A stretch of DNA of 64,000 bases from Shewanella halotolerans (GCF_019457535.1 NZ_CP080417.1:1798001-1862000), one strand, 5' to 3'; positions 18,260 through 27,392 are shown, numbered from the stretch's first letter. Made by a program: numbers and translations. The notes: a model not told the origin generated them from the sequence alone.

Positions 18260-18892
18260 ATGAAAAGAGTCGTGAATCTATGTCGTTATGTGAGTCTATT
18301 ATTTATCGCCCTGGCTGCCTTTCAGGTCAGCGCTCAAGCTAAGTATGTCGAAGGGGTCGACTATGTGAAGGTGGCGGGGATCCCTGAGGTGAATCAGCCT
18401 GTGGTGCGTGAGTTCTTCTCCTATAACTGCCCTCACTGTTATCGTCAGGATGGCTTGATCACCTCGGCCGTGGCCAAGTTAAAGGCCGAACTGGGGGATA
18501 AGCTGGCATTTGAGCGCACGCCGGTGGCGGGCGGCCGTGCGGCCTGGCAGCTGAGCCAGGAAGCCTACTACCTAGCGAAGAAGTTTCATGTGACCGAACA
18601 GACCCATGGCAATCTGTTTAAGCGGATCCATGAGGGTAACGGCGCCTTTAAGCGTCAGGAGGAGCTGAGTCAGTTCTTCGTCGAGCAGGGCCTGTCGAAG
18701 GCAGAGGTCGACAAGGCGCTGGCGTCGGTAGATAACAAGTTGGCGATCGCCGACTATGATACTCAGGCACAATTATCTGGGATCCGCGGGGTGCCTTCGC
18801 TGCTGGTAAACGGTAAATATCTGGTGAGCAATAAGCAGCGCAGCGCCGAGGAGTTGGCCGATCTGCTTGCCTATCTCTCGACCCTGAAATAG
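18260..18892 (+). CDS. dsbA: thiol:disulfide interchange protein DsbA
   Basis: Periplasmic oxidase that introduces disulfide bonds into secreted proteins. The ATG at 18260 with AAGAAGAG upstream is preferred over the in-frame TTG at 18254, giving 210 residues. A signal peptide ends near residue 27 (AFQVSAQA). The active site is C57-P-H-C60 in SYNCPHCY, and the cis-proline loop is GIRGVPSLLVNG. The intervening helical domain matches DsbA size. It is a single gene ending in a strong terminator. Confidence 0.95.
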   Translation: MKRVVNLCRYVSLLFIALAAFQVSAQAKYVEGVDYVKVAGIPEVNQPVVREFFSYNCPHCYRQDGLITSAVAKLKAELGDKLAFERTPVAGGRAAWQLSQEAYYLAKKFHVTEQTHGNLFKRIHEGNGAFKRQEELSQFFVEQGLSKAEVDKALASVDNKLAIADYDTQAQLSGIRGVPSLLVNGKYLVSNKQRSAEELADLLAYLSTLK

Positions 18893-18945
18893 GTCATTCT
18901 TCTCATTAGTGAGGCCTTTCAACAGGGAAGCCTCTCTATCCCATC

Positions 18946-18968
18946 AGCCGCCACTTGGCGGCTTTTTT
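18946..18968 (+). terminator. intrinsic terminator of dsbA
   Basis: AGCCGCC and GGCGGCT form a 7-bp stem with an ACTT loop, followed by a T-run. Confidence 0.9.
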
Positions 18969-19031
18969 GTACATTCCTTTAACAATTCTGTTCGACCTTA
19001 GTCTAGTTTGCAAGCCTATGAAAATTATAGG

Positions 19032-19047
19032 TTTACGCTGGCGTCAA
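19032..19047. promoter_or_regulatory. dyad operator candidate 1, TTTACGCTGGCGTCAA
   Basis: An imperfect dyad TTnACG-N4-CGTnAA. A second copy lies 64 bases downstream, about six helical turns. Both precede the DUF4212/symporter operon. The layout resembles operators of MerR-family regulators such as LiuR, but identity is not proven. Confidence 0.5.
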
Positions 19048-19095
19048 CCTTGATCTTATTGTTTTGTAACGAAAATGTTTTAATATGCGTTCAGG

Positions 19096-19111
19096 TTGAC
19101 GCTGGCGTTAG
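19096..19111. promoter_or_regulatory. dyad operator candidate 2, TTGACGCTGGCGTTAG
   Basis: Shares the core ACGCTGGCGT with the copy at 19032. It lies 81 bases before the DUF4212 start, inside the probable promoter region. Confidence 0.5.
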
Positions 19112-19191
19112 ACCAAAGTCGCGATTGTCCTAATGACTGCGCTTGCTAGATTAATCCATGACTTAATAATAATCAGCACAGGGGAGTCGCA

Positions 19192-19458
19192 ATGGCTTTT
19201 GAAAATAACGAAAAGGCAGAAGGTTACTGGCGTGAAAATTTACGTCTAGTGCTCGGACTGCTAGCAATTTGGGCTGCAGTGTCATTTGGCTGCGGTATTT
19301 TATTGGTCGATGTACTCAATGAGATCCATTTCATGGGCTTCAAACTGGGCTTCTGGTTTGCTCAGCAGGGGGCCATGTATGTATTCGTTGCACTGATTTT
19401 TGTCTACGTGGCGAAAGCCAATGCGCTGGACAAAAAATACAATGTTCATGAAGACTAA
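19192..19458 (+). CDS. DUF4212 small membrane subunit
   Basis: An 88-residue protein with two membrane helices (about 18-42 and 50-74) and the family phrase YWRENLRLVLGLLAIW. DUF4212 proteins occur almost always just before a sodium:solute symporter, as here with a 12-base gap, and are thought to be an accessory subunit. It has a strong GGGGAG ribosome site. It is co-transcribed with the symporter. Confidence 0.92.
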   Translation: MAFENNEKAEGYWRENLRLVLGLLAIWAAVSFGCGILLVDVLNEIHFMGFKLGFWFAQQGAMYVFVALIFVYVAKANALDKKYNVHED

Positions 19459-19469
19459 GGAGCAATGAG

Positions 19470-21188
19470 ATGGATGTTCAAACGTTAACCTATTTGATAG
19501 TGGGCTTTACCTTTGCCCTCTATATCGGCATTGCGATCTGGTCTCGTGCCGGCTCAACCAAAGAGTTCTATGTTGCTGGCGGTGGCGTACACCCTGTGAT
19601 GAATGGTATGGCCACGGCGGCAGACTGGATGTCGGCGGCGTCTTTTATTTCACTGGCGGGTATCGTCTCCTTCGTCGGTTATGACGGTTCCGTCTACCTG
19701 ATGGGCTGGACTGGCGGTTATGTGCTGCTCGCGCTCTGTATGGCACCTTACCTACGTAAGTTTGGCAAGTTTACCGTGCCCGACTTTATCGGTGATCGTT
19801 ACTACTCCCAGGCGGCCCGTACCGTTGCGGTAGTCTGTGCCATCTTCATCTGTTTCACCTACATCGCCGGTCAGATGCGCGGTGTGGGCGTGGTATTCTC
19901 ACGCTTCTTGGAAGTAGAGGTCGATACCGGTGTTTATATCGGGATGGCCGTGGTCTTCTTCTACGCAGTACTCGGCGGCATGAAGGGCATTACCTATACC
20001 CAGGTGGCTCAGTACTGTGTATTGATCTTCGCCTTCATGGTTCCAGCCATCTTCATCTCTGTGATGATGACTGGCCATATCCTGCCGCAGCTTGGCTTCG
20101 GTGCCGAGTTGGTGGATGCCGCGGGCAATGGCACGGGCACCTATCTGCTTGAGAAGCTCGACGGTCTGTCTGCTCAGCTTGGCTTCTCTCAGTACACCGA
20201 GGGCTCTAAGGGGATGATCGACGTATTCTTCATCACGGGCGCACTAATGTTCGGTACTGCGGGTCTGCCACACGTTATCGTTCGCTTCTTCACCGTGCCT
20301 AAGGTAAAAGATGCACGTGTCTCAGCCGGTTGGGCATTGGTGTTTATCGCCATCATGTACACCACTATTCCTGCACTGGCCGCCTTCTCTCGCGTGAACA
20401 TGATCGAGACAATCAATGGTCCTGAGTCAACGGGTGTGGCTTATGAAACGGCGCCAGATTGGATCAAAAACTGGGAGAAGACAGGTCTGATCAAGTGGGA
20501 CGATAAGAACAACGACGGCAAGATCTACTATGCCAAGGGCGAAACCAACGAGATGAAGATTGACCGCGACATCATGGTACTGGCTACCCCTGAGATCGCT
20601 AATCTTCCAGCGTGGGTGATCGCACTGGTTGCGGCAGGTGGTCTGGCGGCGGCGCTGTCAACTTCTGCGGGGCTGCTACTGGTTATCTCAACGTCGGTAT
20701 CGCACGACCTGTTGAAGAAGAACTTCATGCCGGATATCTCGGATAAGCAGGAGCTGCTCTATGCCCGTATCGCTGCAGCGCTGGGTATCGTCATGGCGGG
20801 TTACTTCGGTATCAATCCTCCAGGCTTCGTAGCGGCCGTGGTGGCAATCGCCTTCGGTCTGGCGGCATCGTCACTCTTCCCAGCGATCATCATGGGTATC
20901 TTCTCTCGTACCATGAATAAAGAGGGCGCCATTGCCGGTATGGTGACGGGTCTGCTGTTCTCGGCAAGCTACATCATCTACTTCAAGTTTGTGAACCCAG
21001 GTGATAACAACGCGGCGAACTGGTTGTTTGGTATCTCGCCAGAAGGCATAGGTATGCTGGGGATGATCATCAACTTCGCGGTAGCCTTTATCGTCAGCAA
21101 GGTAACGGCTGCGGTACCACAGAATGTGGTTGATATGGTGGAATCAATCCGCTTCCCTAAGGGAGCCGGTGAGGCCCACGACCACTAA
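19470..21188 (+). CDS. sodium:solute symporter, acetate/carboxylate type
   Basis: A 572-residue permease with about 13 membrane helices and the solute:sodium symporter fold. The conserved phrases are EFYVAGGGVHPVMNGMATAA near the N-terminus, FGTAGLPHVIVRFFTVP mid-protein and a helix rich in GGLAAALSTSAGLL. It belongs to the group next to DUF4212 (the VC_2705-like subfamily), related to the acetate permease ActP. A hydrophilic loop at about 310-365 is acidic and Asn-rich. The likely substrate is a short monocarboxylate such as acetate (inference from family). Confidence 0.92.
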   Translation: MDVQTLTYLIVGFTFALYIGIAIWSRAGSTKEFYVAGGGVHPVMNGMATAADWMSAASFISLAGIVSFVGYDGSVYLMGWTGGYVLLALCMAPYLRKFGKFTVPDFIGDRYYSQAARTVAVVCAIFICFTYIAGQMRGVGVVFSRFLEVEVDTGVYIGMAVVFFYAVLGGMKGITYTQVAQYCVLIFAFMVPAIFISVMMTGHILPQLGFGAELVDAAGNGTGTYLLEKLDGLSAQLGFSQYTEGSKGMIDVFFITGALMFGTAGLPHVIVRFFTVPKVKDARVSAGWALVFIAIMYTTIPALAAFSRVNMIETINGPESTGVAYETAPDWIKNWEKTGLIKWDDKNNDGKIYYAKGETNEMKIDRDIMVLATPEIANLPAWVIALVAAGGLAAALSTSAGLLLVISTSVSHDLLKKNFMPDISDKQELLYARIAAALGIVMAGYFGINPPGFVAAVVAIAFGLAASSLFPAIIMGIFSRTMNKEGAIAGMVTGLLFSASYIIYFKFVNPGDNNAANWLFGISPEGIGMLGMIINFAVAFIVSKVTAAVPQNVVDMVESIRFPKGAGEAHDH

Positions 21189-21209
21189 GTTGATAAACTT
21201 ATCGACCTA

Positions 21210-21235
21210 GGGAGCGCAATGCGCTCCCTTTTTTT
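21210..21235 (+). terminator. intrinsic terminator of the symporter operon
   Basis: GGGAGCGC and GCGCTCCC form an 8-bp stem around AAT, followed by seven T. It covers the upstream extension of the next reading frame and so argues for a later start of that gene. Confidence 0.92.
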
Positions 21236-21326
21236 ATTTCATATCTTATTGATTTACCTTTTGCTTATCTGGCAGTCTCAGGGTTTGTGTTTAGAGTTTA
21301 TGTTTGGAGTTTTCGGGGAAGTAGGG

Positions 21327-21947
21327 GTGAGTAACTATCAATTATCTGTGGCGACCTTTAATAAGCTGGCGCGCCAGTATCAGGATAAATATATGCAGAT
21401 GCCGCTCTACGAGACCACCTATGCCCGCTTGAGTGAGTTACTCGGCGAGCAAGACAAGGTGCTGGAGCTTGCCTGCGGCCCGGGTAACATTGCCCGCTAT
21501 CTGTTAGCGCGTCATCCTCAGCTTGATTACTTGGGGACAGATCTGGCGCCGCAGATGGTGAGCCTGGCAAGAGAGAATAATCCCACCGGCAAGTTTGAGG
21601 TGATGGACTGCCTGGCTATCGACAGTTTAACTAAGATGTTTGATGCCATAGTGTGTGGATTTTGCTTGCCTTACCTCAATAAAGAGGAGGTCAAGGCCTT
21701 GATCCAGGCGATGGCAAGAAGGCTGAATGCTGGTGGGCTGCTCTATTTGAGCACCATGGAGGGCGATTATGCCGCCTCAAAGCTGCAGACCTCCAGCAGC
21801 GGCGAGCAGGCCTTCATCTATTATCACTGCGGCAAGTGGCTCAGCGCTGAGCTGAGTTCGGCAGGTTTTGAGCTGCTAAGCTGCCATCGTCAGGACTATC
21901 CCGAGCGGGGCGATGTGGATCTCTTCATCATTGCCAGGCGGCGTTAG
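21327..21947 (+). CDS. class I SAM-dependent methyltransferase
   Basis: A 206-residue methyltransferase. Motif I is VLELACGPGNIARYL (about 45-59), and the acidic end of strand 2 is YLGTDLAPQMV. A following MDCLAIDSL and CGFCLPYLN cover later motifs. I chose GTG 21327 because it has GGGGAAG upstream and because the open frame above it runs through the terminator at 21210-21235. An in-frame ATG at 21300 is the alternative. The substrate is unknown. It sits between the symporter and the DUF294 gene, which normally neighbour each other, so it may be an insertion. Confidence 0.82.
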   Translation: MSNYQLSVATFNKLARQYQDKYMQMPLYETTYARLSELLGEQDKVLELACGPGNIARYLLARHPQLDYLGTDLAPQMVSLARENNPTGKFEVMDCLAIDSLTKMFDAIVCGFCLPYLNKEEVKALIQAMARRLNAGGLLYLSTMEGDYAASKLQTSSSGEQAFIYYHCGKWLSAELSSAGFELLSCHRQDYPERGDVDLFIIARRR

Positions 21948-22068
21948 GGAATTGGCTGGCCTTTAGTCGTATAGCAAGAGTTTGTTTGTTAAGGCTATAG
22001 TGAATAGAACGGCCGATGCTTGGCGAGATTATAGGGCGAGATGCCGACCATAACGTAAGAGGGAGATC

Positions 22069-23916
22069 ATGGACGCGAGCGAACTGCAACCTATTACCCA
22101 ATTTCTTGGCCAGCTGACGCCCTTTGACAGCCTATCTGAGCAGACTCTGGAGCGTTGCTGCCGCGCCCTCACCGTCGGTTATTACAGCCGCTCCTCCGTC
22201 TATGTGCCGCTGGATGAGGAGCATCCTCAGCTCTATATCGTCCGCAGCGGCGCCTTCGAGGTGCGCGGCGAAGATGGCGACCTGATCGACAGGCTCGGCG
22301 ACGGCGATTTTTTCGGCTTTCCCTCGCTGCTCTCCGGCGAGAAGGTGAGCAACAGAGTACAGATCCTCGAAGATGGTTTGGTATATCACTTAGACCCTGA
22401 AACCTTCAATCAGCTGAGAAGTGAGAGTCGCGAGTTCGATCGCTTCTTTAACCGTGCCTTTGCCAAGCGATTGCGCCATCAGGGGCGCTTCAAGGCCAAG
22501 GAGCTTGGCTCCACCAACAGGGTCAGCAGCCTGATGTCCAAACAGCCCCTGTGTCTGGATATCAATGCCAGCGTCAGCGACGCCGCCCGTCTGATGCGGG
22601 ATAACCGGGTCTCCTCGGTACTTATCATAGATAACCACAAGCTTGCGGGGATCCTCACCGACAGGGATCTGCGTAACCGCGTGCTAGCCGAGTCCCTCGA
22701 CGGCTGCCTACCTGTGCACCAGGCGATGACGGTAACCCCGACCACCCTGAGCGCCAATGCCCTGGTGTTCGAGGCCATGTTACTGATGAGCCAGCATAAT
22801 ATTCACCATCTGCCTATCATGGATGAGGGACACCCCATAGGGGTGATCACTAGCACGGATATTTTGCGCGGACAAAGCTCACAGCCTCTGTTGCTGATCG
22901 GTGAGATAGAGCGTCAGCATGATCTCGAGAGCTTGATCCATGTCTCTAAACAGATCCCGCTGTTGCTGCAAAACCTCATCAGCGCCGATGCCAGGGCCGA
23001 GGAGATAGGTAGGGTGCTGACCTCGGTAACCGATGCCTTGACCCGGCGGCTGATCGTGCTCAATCAGCAGATCCTCGGTCAGGCGCCCATGCCATTTTGC
23101 TGGCTGGCGTTCGGCTCTCAGGGACGCCAGGATCAGGCGGCCTGCTCGGATCAGGACAATGGCCTGCTGCTGGCCCATGAGATGGATGAACATGCCCAGG
23201 GCTATTTCGAGGCGCTGACCAAGGCGGTCTGCGCCGGGCTGGATCGCTGCGGCTATGTCTACTGCCCAGGCGACATCATGGCGCAGAACTCTAAATGGCG
23301 GATGACGCTAGCCCAGTGGCAACAGAAGTTTGCCAACTGGGTCGAGCATCCCGAGCCCAAGGCCCTGATGCATGCCAGCATCTTTTTCGATATGCGCTGC
23401 ATCTATGGGCCTTCGAGCCTGTTTGAGGGGCTGCAGTCTCAGGTGCTGGAATCCACCAAAGATAACGATATCTTCCTCGCTGGGATGGCGGGCAACGCTT
23501 TGCAGGTATCACCACCGCTGGGCTTCTTCAAGAAGTTTGTCCTGGAGCGTGACGGCCAGGAGGTGAAAGGCATCGATCTTAAGCACAAGGGCAGTGCGCT
23601 CATTAACGATATCGCCAGAGTCTACGCCCTGTCGGCGGGCATTAGCGAGGTGAATACCGCCAAGCGCATTCGCCTGCTGATGGAGCAGAACATCATCAAT
23701 CGCAAAGATGCCCTGAATCTAGCCGATGCCCACGAGTTTATCGCCCACATGCGCCTGTCGAATCAGGGTTATCAGTATACTCACAACCAACCCCTCACTA
23801 ATTATCTGATGCCCCAGCAGCTCTCCTCGCTGGTACGTCATCAGCTGCGTGACGCCTTCAAGGTGGTACATGACGCGCAGGCGGGTCTAAAACTCAAATT
23901 TACCCGGAGCTTCTAG
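22069..23916 (+). CDS. cNMP-binding/CBS/DUF294 putative nucleotidyltransferase
   Basis: A 615-residue cytoplasmic regulator-like protein. Domains in order are a cyclic-nucleotide-binding fold (about 15-130), a CBS pair (about 158-270), a DUF294 nucleotidyltransferase domain with FGSQGRQDQAACSDQDN (about 347-364), and a helical DUF294 C-terminal domain. The GSxGRxxQ...SDQDN motif is that of GlnD-type uridylyltransferases. The CBS and cNMP modules probably sense nucleotides. It abuts the exonuclease gene with no gap and follows the symporter block, so it may tune carboxylate uptake (inference). Confidence 0.9.
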   Translation: MDASELQPITQFLGQLTPFDSLSEQTLERCCRALTVGYYSRSSVYVPLDEEHPQLYIVRSGAFEVRGEDGDLIDRLGDGDFFGFPSLLSGEKVSNRVQILEDGLVYHLDPETFNQLRSESREFDRFFNRAFAKRLRHQGRFKAKELGSTNRVSSLMSKQPLCLDINASVSDAARLMRDNRVSSVLIIDNHKLAGILTDRDLRNRVLAESLDGCLPVHQAMTVTPTTLSANALVFEAMLLMSQHNIHHLPIMDEGHPIGVITSTDILRGQSSQPLLLIGEIERQHDLESLIHVSKQIPLLLQNLISADARAEEIGRVLTSVTDALTRRLIVLNQQILGQAPMPFCWLAFGSQGRQDQAACSDQDNGLLLAHEMDEHAQGYFEALTKAVCAGLDRCGYVYCPGDIMAQNSKWRMTLAQWQQKFANWVEHPEPKALMHASIFFDMRCIYGPSSLFEGLQSQVLESTKDNDIFLAGMAGNALQVSPPLGFFKKFVLERDGQEVKGIDLKHKGSALINDIARVYALSAGISEVNTAKRIRLLMEQNIINRKDALNLADAHEFIAHMRLSNQGYQYTHNQPLTNYLMPQQLSSLVRHQLRDAFKVVHDAQAGLKLKFTRSF

Positions 23917-24597
23917 GTGCTGGCAGGAATTAAGGTCAGATCGCAGCTCTGTTGGCGAGCCCTGATGGCAAAAAATGCCGGGCTCAAGGCCTATCAGCAG
24001 GCGCTGATGCCGGTTATCGACAAGCCATTGTCTGAGGTGGATCTGCTTGCAATAGATCTCGAGATGACAGGGCTCAATGCCAGCTTCGATCAGATCTTGA
24101 GTATCGGCGTGGTGCCTATCCGCCAGGGGCAACTTATTCTCAGCGAGGCGCAGCATAAGCTGGTGCAGATAGAGGGCAGTGTCGGCCAGAGCGCCACCAT
24201 ACACGGTATCTTAGATACCCATCTGGATACGGCCTTGACCCCTGAGCAGGCGATGGCCTGGTTTTTATCCGTGAGTGAGGGCAAGATGTTGGTGGCCCAC
24301 CATGCGCCGCTGGATCTCGCCTTCTTACAATCTGGGCTGCAGGCCTGTTTGGGAGAGAAGCCGCGCCTGCTCGCCATAGATACCCTGTTGCTCGAGAAGC
24401 AGCGCCTGCTGAGACAACAGGAACATCTGCAAGAGGGCAGTCTTCGCCTGGGGCGCAGCCGCGCCCGATATGGTCTGCCCGTGTATGCCGCTCATAACGC
24501 GCTCATCGACGCGCTGGCCTGCGGCGAGTTGCTGCTGGCGCAGGTGGCGGCCATGGGCGGCGCAACTAAGGTAAAGATCGCCGAGCTGCTGCCTTAA
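23917..24597 (+). CDS. DnaQ-like 3-prime to 5-prime exonuclease (DEDDh)
   Basis: A 226-residue DEDDh exonuclease. D47 and E49 lie in LAIDLEMTGL, D133 in HAPLDLAFL, and H193 and D198 in AHNALIDALA. It starts at a GTG directly after the stop of the DUF294 gene, with CGGAGC just inside that gene, so translation is coupled. Such exonucleases are constant partners of DUF294 proteins near acetate-type symporters, where their role is unclear; a proofreading role is not implied. Confidence 0.9.
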   Translation: MLAGIKVRSQLCWRALMAKNAGLKAYQQALMPVIDKPLSEVDLLAIDLEMTGLNASFDQILSIGVVPIRQGQLILSEAQHKLVQIEGSVGQSATIHGILDTHLDTALTPEQAMAWFLSVSEGKMLVAHHAPLDLAFLQSGLQACLGEKPRLLAIDTLLLEKQRLLRQQEHLQEGSLRLGRSRARYGLPVYAAHNALIDALACGELLLAQVAAMGGATKVKIAELLP

Positions 24598-24751
24598 TAC
24601 CTGGTTATACTTGGTTACATTTTGCGCCTTTATCTTTGGCAACTTTCCGCCATTATCTCAATAGAGACAGGAGCTTGGACGGATCCATTTAGATGGTATT
24701 GTCCGGCTATGGCCTGAGTCATGGCATAAGTAATAAGCAAAGAGGTTAATT

Positions 24752-25336
24752 ATGGCGCTTCCTTTACTCTGGCTCGGTGGGGCCGCCCTGGGGGCCGCCT
24801 TTATCGCCGACGCCAAGCAGAAACAACGACAGTTGACCTTAGACAGGCGGTTGGGGCGTGCGCCTAAGGCGCCAGAGGGTAAGCGGGTGAGCCCACTCGC
24901 CCCCAGTGTGTTGCATCTCGGCGAGGTCAAGGTCACGCCGCCCCCCGGCGCTATGGTGTGCTGTTTCGTCTTCGGGGTGATAGAGCATACAGGTATCTGG
25001 CTTGGAGACGATACCTTAGTAGAGCTGCATGGCAGCGGCCTGATCCGGCCTGTGTCATCTAAGCGTTTCTTGGCGGGGCGCACCGGTAGCCGTATCTTCG
25101 TCGCCTGTGACCATCAACATAGACCCTTAATTGGTGAATCTGTGCTGGAGAGGGCGCAGCAGGCCATCTATCAGTATCGCGACTATGATCTCTTCGACAA
25201 CAACTGTCATCGCTTCGTCTGGAATTGTCTTACTGGCGAGGAGCTGAGTATCTCGAGTTTCGATAAGTTTAATCGTCTGCTGGCCGGCCACTTCGCCCAG
25301 GCGATCTATTGGGATGAGGCGGCGATAGCTAACTAA
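24752..25336 (+). CDS. LRAT/NC-domain (NlpC/P60-like) protein
   Basis: A 194-residue protein of the lecithin retinol acyltransferase-like fold. A short hydrophobic N-terminus (about 3-20) may anchor it. The circularly permuted catalytic residues are present: H79 in EHTGIWLG, a second histidine H93 in ELHG, and C152 in DNNCHRFVWNCLTG. Bacterial members are thiol acyltransferases or amidases of unknown substrate. It stands alone, with AGAGG upstream of its ATG. Confidence 0.82.
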   Translation: MALPLLWLGGAALGAAFIADAKQKQRQLTLDRRLGRAPKAPEGKRVSPLAPSVLHLGEVKVTPPPGAMVCCFVFGVIEHTGIWLGDDTLVELHGSGLIRPVSSKRFLAGRTGSRIFVACDHQHRPLIGESVLERAQQAIYQYRDYDLFDNNCHRFVWNCLTGEELSISSFDKFNRLLAGHFAQAIYWDEAAIAN

Positions 25337-25404
25337 GTGTGATTAAGAAAGGCTTAGGTTGGGCCTGGTTCTAAGGTCAATTCATTAAGTGTTAAGCTAA
25401 AAAA

Positions 25405-25427
25405 AATGCCGACATGATGTCGGCATT
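25405..25427. terminator. bidirectional terminator before the KAS III gene end
   Basis: AATGCCGACA and TGTCGGCATT enclose a short loop, with A-run on the left and T-run on the right. It serves the convergent LRAT and ketoacyl synthase genes. Confidence 0.88.
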
Positions 25428-25447
25428 TTCTGTTCTCAATCTGGCGA

Positions 25448-26515
25448 TTATTCGCCGCAGAAGTAGTTCACGGCGCGCTTGACCAGCTCGATACCCGTCT
25501 GATCGCATGGCGGTAGCTCGGCATCTGATTCGCTGATCGGCGTCACGCGATCGCCCCATTTGAACAGCACTGCGGCCGAGGTCAGGCCGGCACCGAAGGC
25601 GCAAGACAAGATGGTTTGATTTGGCTTGATTAGACCCTTCTCCAGCGCATCACAGATGGCGATAGGGATAGTGGCCGCCGAGGTGTTGCCGTAGTTGGCG
25701 ATGTTTACCACTGCCTTCTCTTTCGGGATCTTCATGCGGTTGATCAGGGTATCGATAATGCGCTCGTTCGCCTGATGCGGGATCACCAGATCCACTTCGT
25801 CTTTGTCGACGCCACATTTTTCCAGCACTGTGTTGCTGAGCTTGCCCATACCGGCGATGGCGCGCTTGAAGATCTCCTGACCGTTGAATTCGATGTAGAA
25901 ATCCAGTGAAGCGGCGTTGAATCTGTCCATGGCGGTACCAAAGCCAGCCTTGAGGATATCGCGACCGGCTGGGTCGTTGTTGAGCTCATAGCCCAATACG
26001 CCGCCAGGCTGATCTGTGGCTTCGACGACCACGGCGCCTGCACCGTCACCGAAGAGGACCGCAGTTTCGCGGCGAGACCAGTCGAGGTAGAAGGAGAGAC
26101 GCTCGGCGCCGATCACCAAGACTTTCTTCGACTGACCACTCTTGATCTGTGAGCTAGCCAGACCTAAGCCGTAGAGGAAACCACTACAGGCGGCGTTGAT
26201 ATCGAACGCACCGCAGCTGGCGCCAATGTTGGCTTGTACGGTTGATGCTATGTTTGGAATCAGCGTATCAGGGCTGGCGGTCGCCAGTATGATAAGATCT
26301 ATCTCTTCGCCCTTAACACCGGCTGCGGCCAGGGCGCGCTGGGCGGCAACGGTCGCCAGCTCAGAGGTGTTGACATGACTGATGTGTCGCTGACTGATCC
26401 CAGTACGCGGCTTAATCCATTCATCGGAAGTGTCGATAAAAGTGGCAAGATCATGGTTGGTAAGCGTTGCGGGGGGAACACATTTTCCCCAGCCGGTAAT
26501 GGTGGCGTACTGCAT
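25448..26515 (-). CDS. 3-oxoacyl-ACP synthase III-like (FabH-like) enzyme
   Basis: A 355-residue thiolase-fold enzyme that condenses an acyl-CoA with malonyl-ACP or a similar extender. The catalytic triad is visible: C110 in DINAACSGFLYG, H247 in VIPHQAN and N277 in YGNTSAAT. It is about 35 residues longer than E. coli FabH at the C-terminus. It lies away from the fab cluster, so it is probably a second, specialised KAS III rather than the housekeeping enzyme. No other lipid or polyketide gene is adjacent. It is transcribed alone, after a terminator closing the gntR gene. Confidence 0.88.
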   Translation of the reverse strand: MQYATITGWGKCVPPATLTNHDLATFIDTSDEWIKPRTGISQRHISHVNTSELATVAAQRALAAAGVKGEEIDLIILATASPDTLIPNIASTVQANIGASCGAFDINAACSGFLYGLGLASSQIKSGQSKKVLVIGAERLSFYLDWSRRETAVLFGDGAGAVVVEATDQPGGVLGYELNNDPAGRDILKAGFGTAMDRFNAASLDFYIEFNGQEIFKRAIAGMGKLSNTVLEKCGVDKDEVDLVIPHQANERIIDTLINRMKIPKEKAVVNIANYGNTSAATIPIAICDALEKGLIKPNQTILSCAFGAGLTSAAVLFKWGDRVTPISESDAELPPCDQTGIELVKRAVNYFCGE

Positions 26516-26538
26516 CTGAATATTCTCTCAAAAATAAA

Positions 26539-26564
26539 AAGGCAGAGTACATCAGCTCTGCCTT
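26539..26564 (-). terminator. terminator of the leftward GntR gene
   Basis: AAGGCAGAG and CTCTGCCTT form a 9-bp stem. On the minus strand it is followed by TTTTTATTTTT. Confidence 0.85.
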
Positions 26565-26614
26565 ATCAAACTAATCTAATAAGCCTAGCAATAAGTCAAG
26601 CAAGCTACAGTGAT

Positions 26615-27286
26615 TTAGCTCACCTGTTGGGCAACCAGCTCACGTATGGCATTGGCTGCATGTAATATATGGTCTCTCAGAAGCGTTACTGCCTTGTCAA
26701 TCTCTTGGTTACGACAGTAGGTGAGCAAGTCTCTGTGGTCTTGCGCCGCTCTGGGGATGCCGCCTGCCAGCAGAAGCTGTAGACGTATGTAGCGATCACA
26801 GTTGGTATTTAGACCGTGTACCACATCCATGGTGTGAGGACGACCGGCCGCCTTATACAGGCAGGTGTGGAACTTGGTATTGAGTTCGCTCCAGCTGCTC
26901 ACGGCATCTTCCTGTTGGAAAGCCGCCTCCAGTTCATCCAGGTAACCCTGGGCCTGAGCCAGCATCTCATCATCGAGATTCGGGATCGCCTTGGCAAGCA
27001 GATCGGTTTCGATAAGGGCCCTTAGCTCAAACAGCTCGGTAACCTGATCGACCGACAATTCGGTGGCAGTAGCGCCCTTATGGGCTTCAAACTTTACGAG
27101 TCCTTCGGCTTCGAGTTGCAGCAGGGCTTCTCTGACCGGGATGCGACTGACGTTCAGTGCCTCGGCTAAGGCGCTCTGGCGTAATGGTTCGCCGGCGGCA
27201 ATTTCGCCTGAAAGGATTTTCTCTCTTAAGACTTCCACCACGACCTGGGTGCGCGTTTTATGAACGATTGGAGTTGTTCGGCTCAT
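26615..27286 (-). CDS. GntR-family (FadR/FCD subfamily) regulator of hydroxyproline genes
   Basis: A 223-residue transcription factor. The winged helix-turn-helix (about 12-80) contains LSGEIAAGEPLRQSALAEAL and SRIPVREALLQLEAEGL. The helical FCD ligand domain (about 85-215) has LFELRALIETDLLAKAI. It follows the aldehyde dehydrogenase gene in the same direction but after a strong hairpin, so it may have its own promoter. Position makes it the obvious regulator of the hydroxyproline island. The dyads at 31005 and 31091 are its likely operators (inference). Confidence 0.9.
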   Translation of the reverse strand: MSRTTPIVHKTRTQVVVEVLREKILSGEIAAGEPLRQSALAEALNVSRIPVREALLQLEAEGLVKFEAHKGATATELSVDQVTELFELRALIETDLLAKAIPNLDDEMLAQAQGYLDELEAAFQQEDAVSSWSELNTKFHTCLYKAAGRPHTMDVVHGLNTNCDRYIRLQLLLAGGIPRAAQDHRDLLTYCRNQEIDKAVTLLRDHILHAANAIRELVAQQVS

Positions 27287-27350
27287 AGTTCCCGTAATGT
27301 CTTTTCGTTATTATATGTGATCCGCATAAGATTACCGCTTATAGCACTAT

Positions 27351-27382
27351 AAATAAAGGGAAACCGTGGTTTCCCTTTATTT
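27351..27382. terminator. strong hairpin between aldehyde dehydrogenase and gntR
   Basis: AAATAAAGGGAAACC and its exact complement flank a two-base loop. A and T flanks make it able to terminate on either strand; here it ends the leftward catabolic transcript. Confidence 0.9.
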
Positions 27383-27392
27383 AATATGCCTG

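Noticed and set aside
21219..21326. Longer methyltransferase start from 21219
   Set aside because: This extension overlaps the symporter terminator and encodes a non-conserved hydrophobic stretch; GTG 21327 has a better ribosome site.
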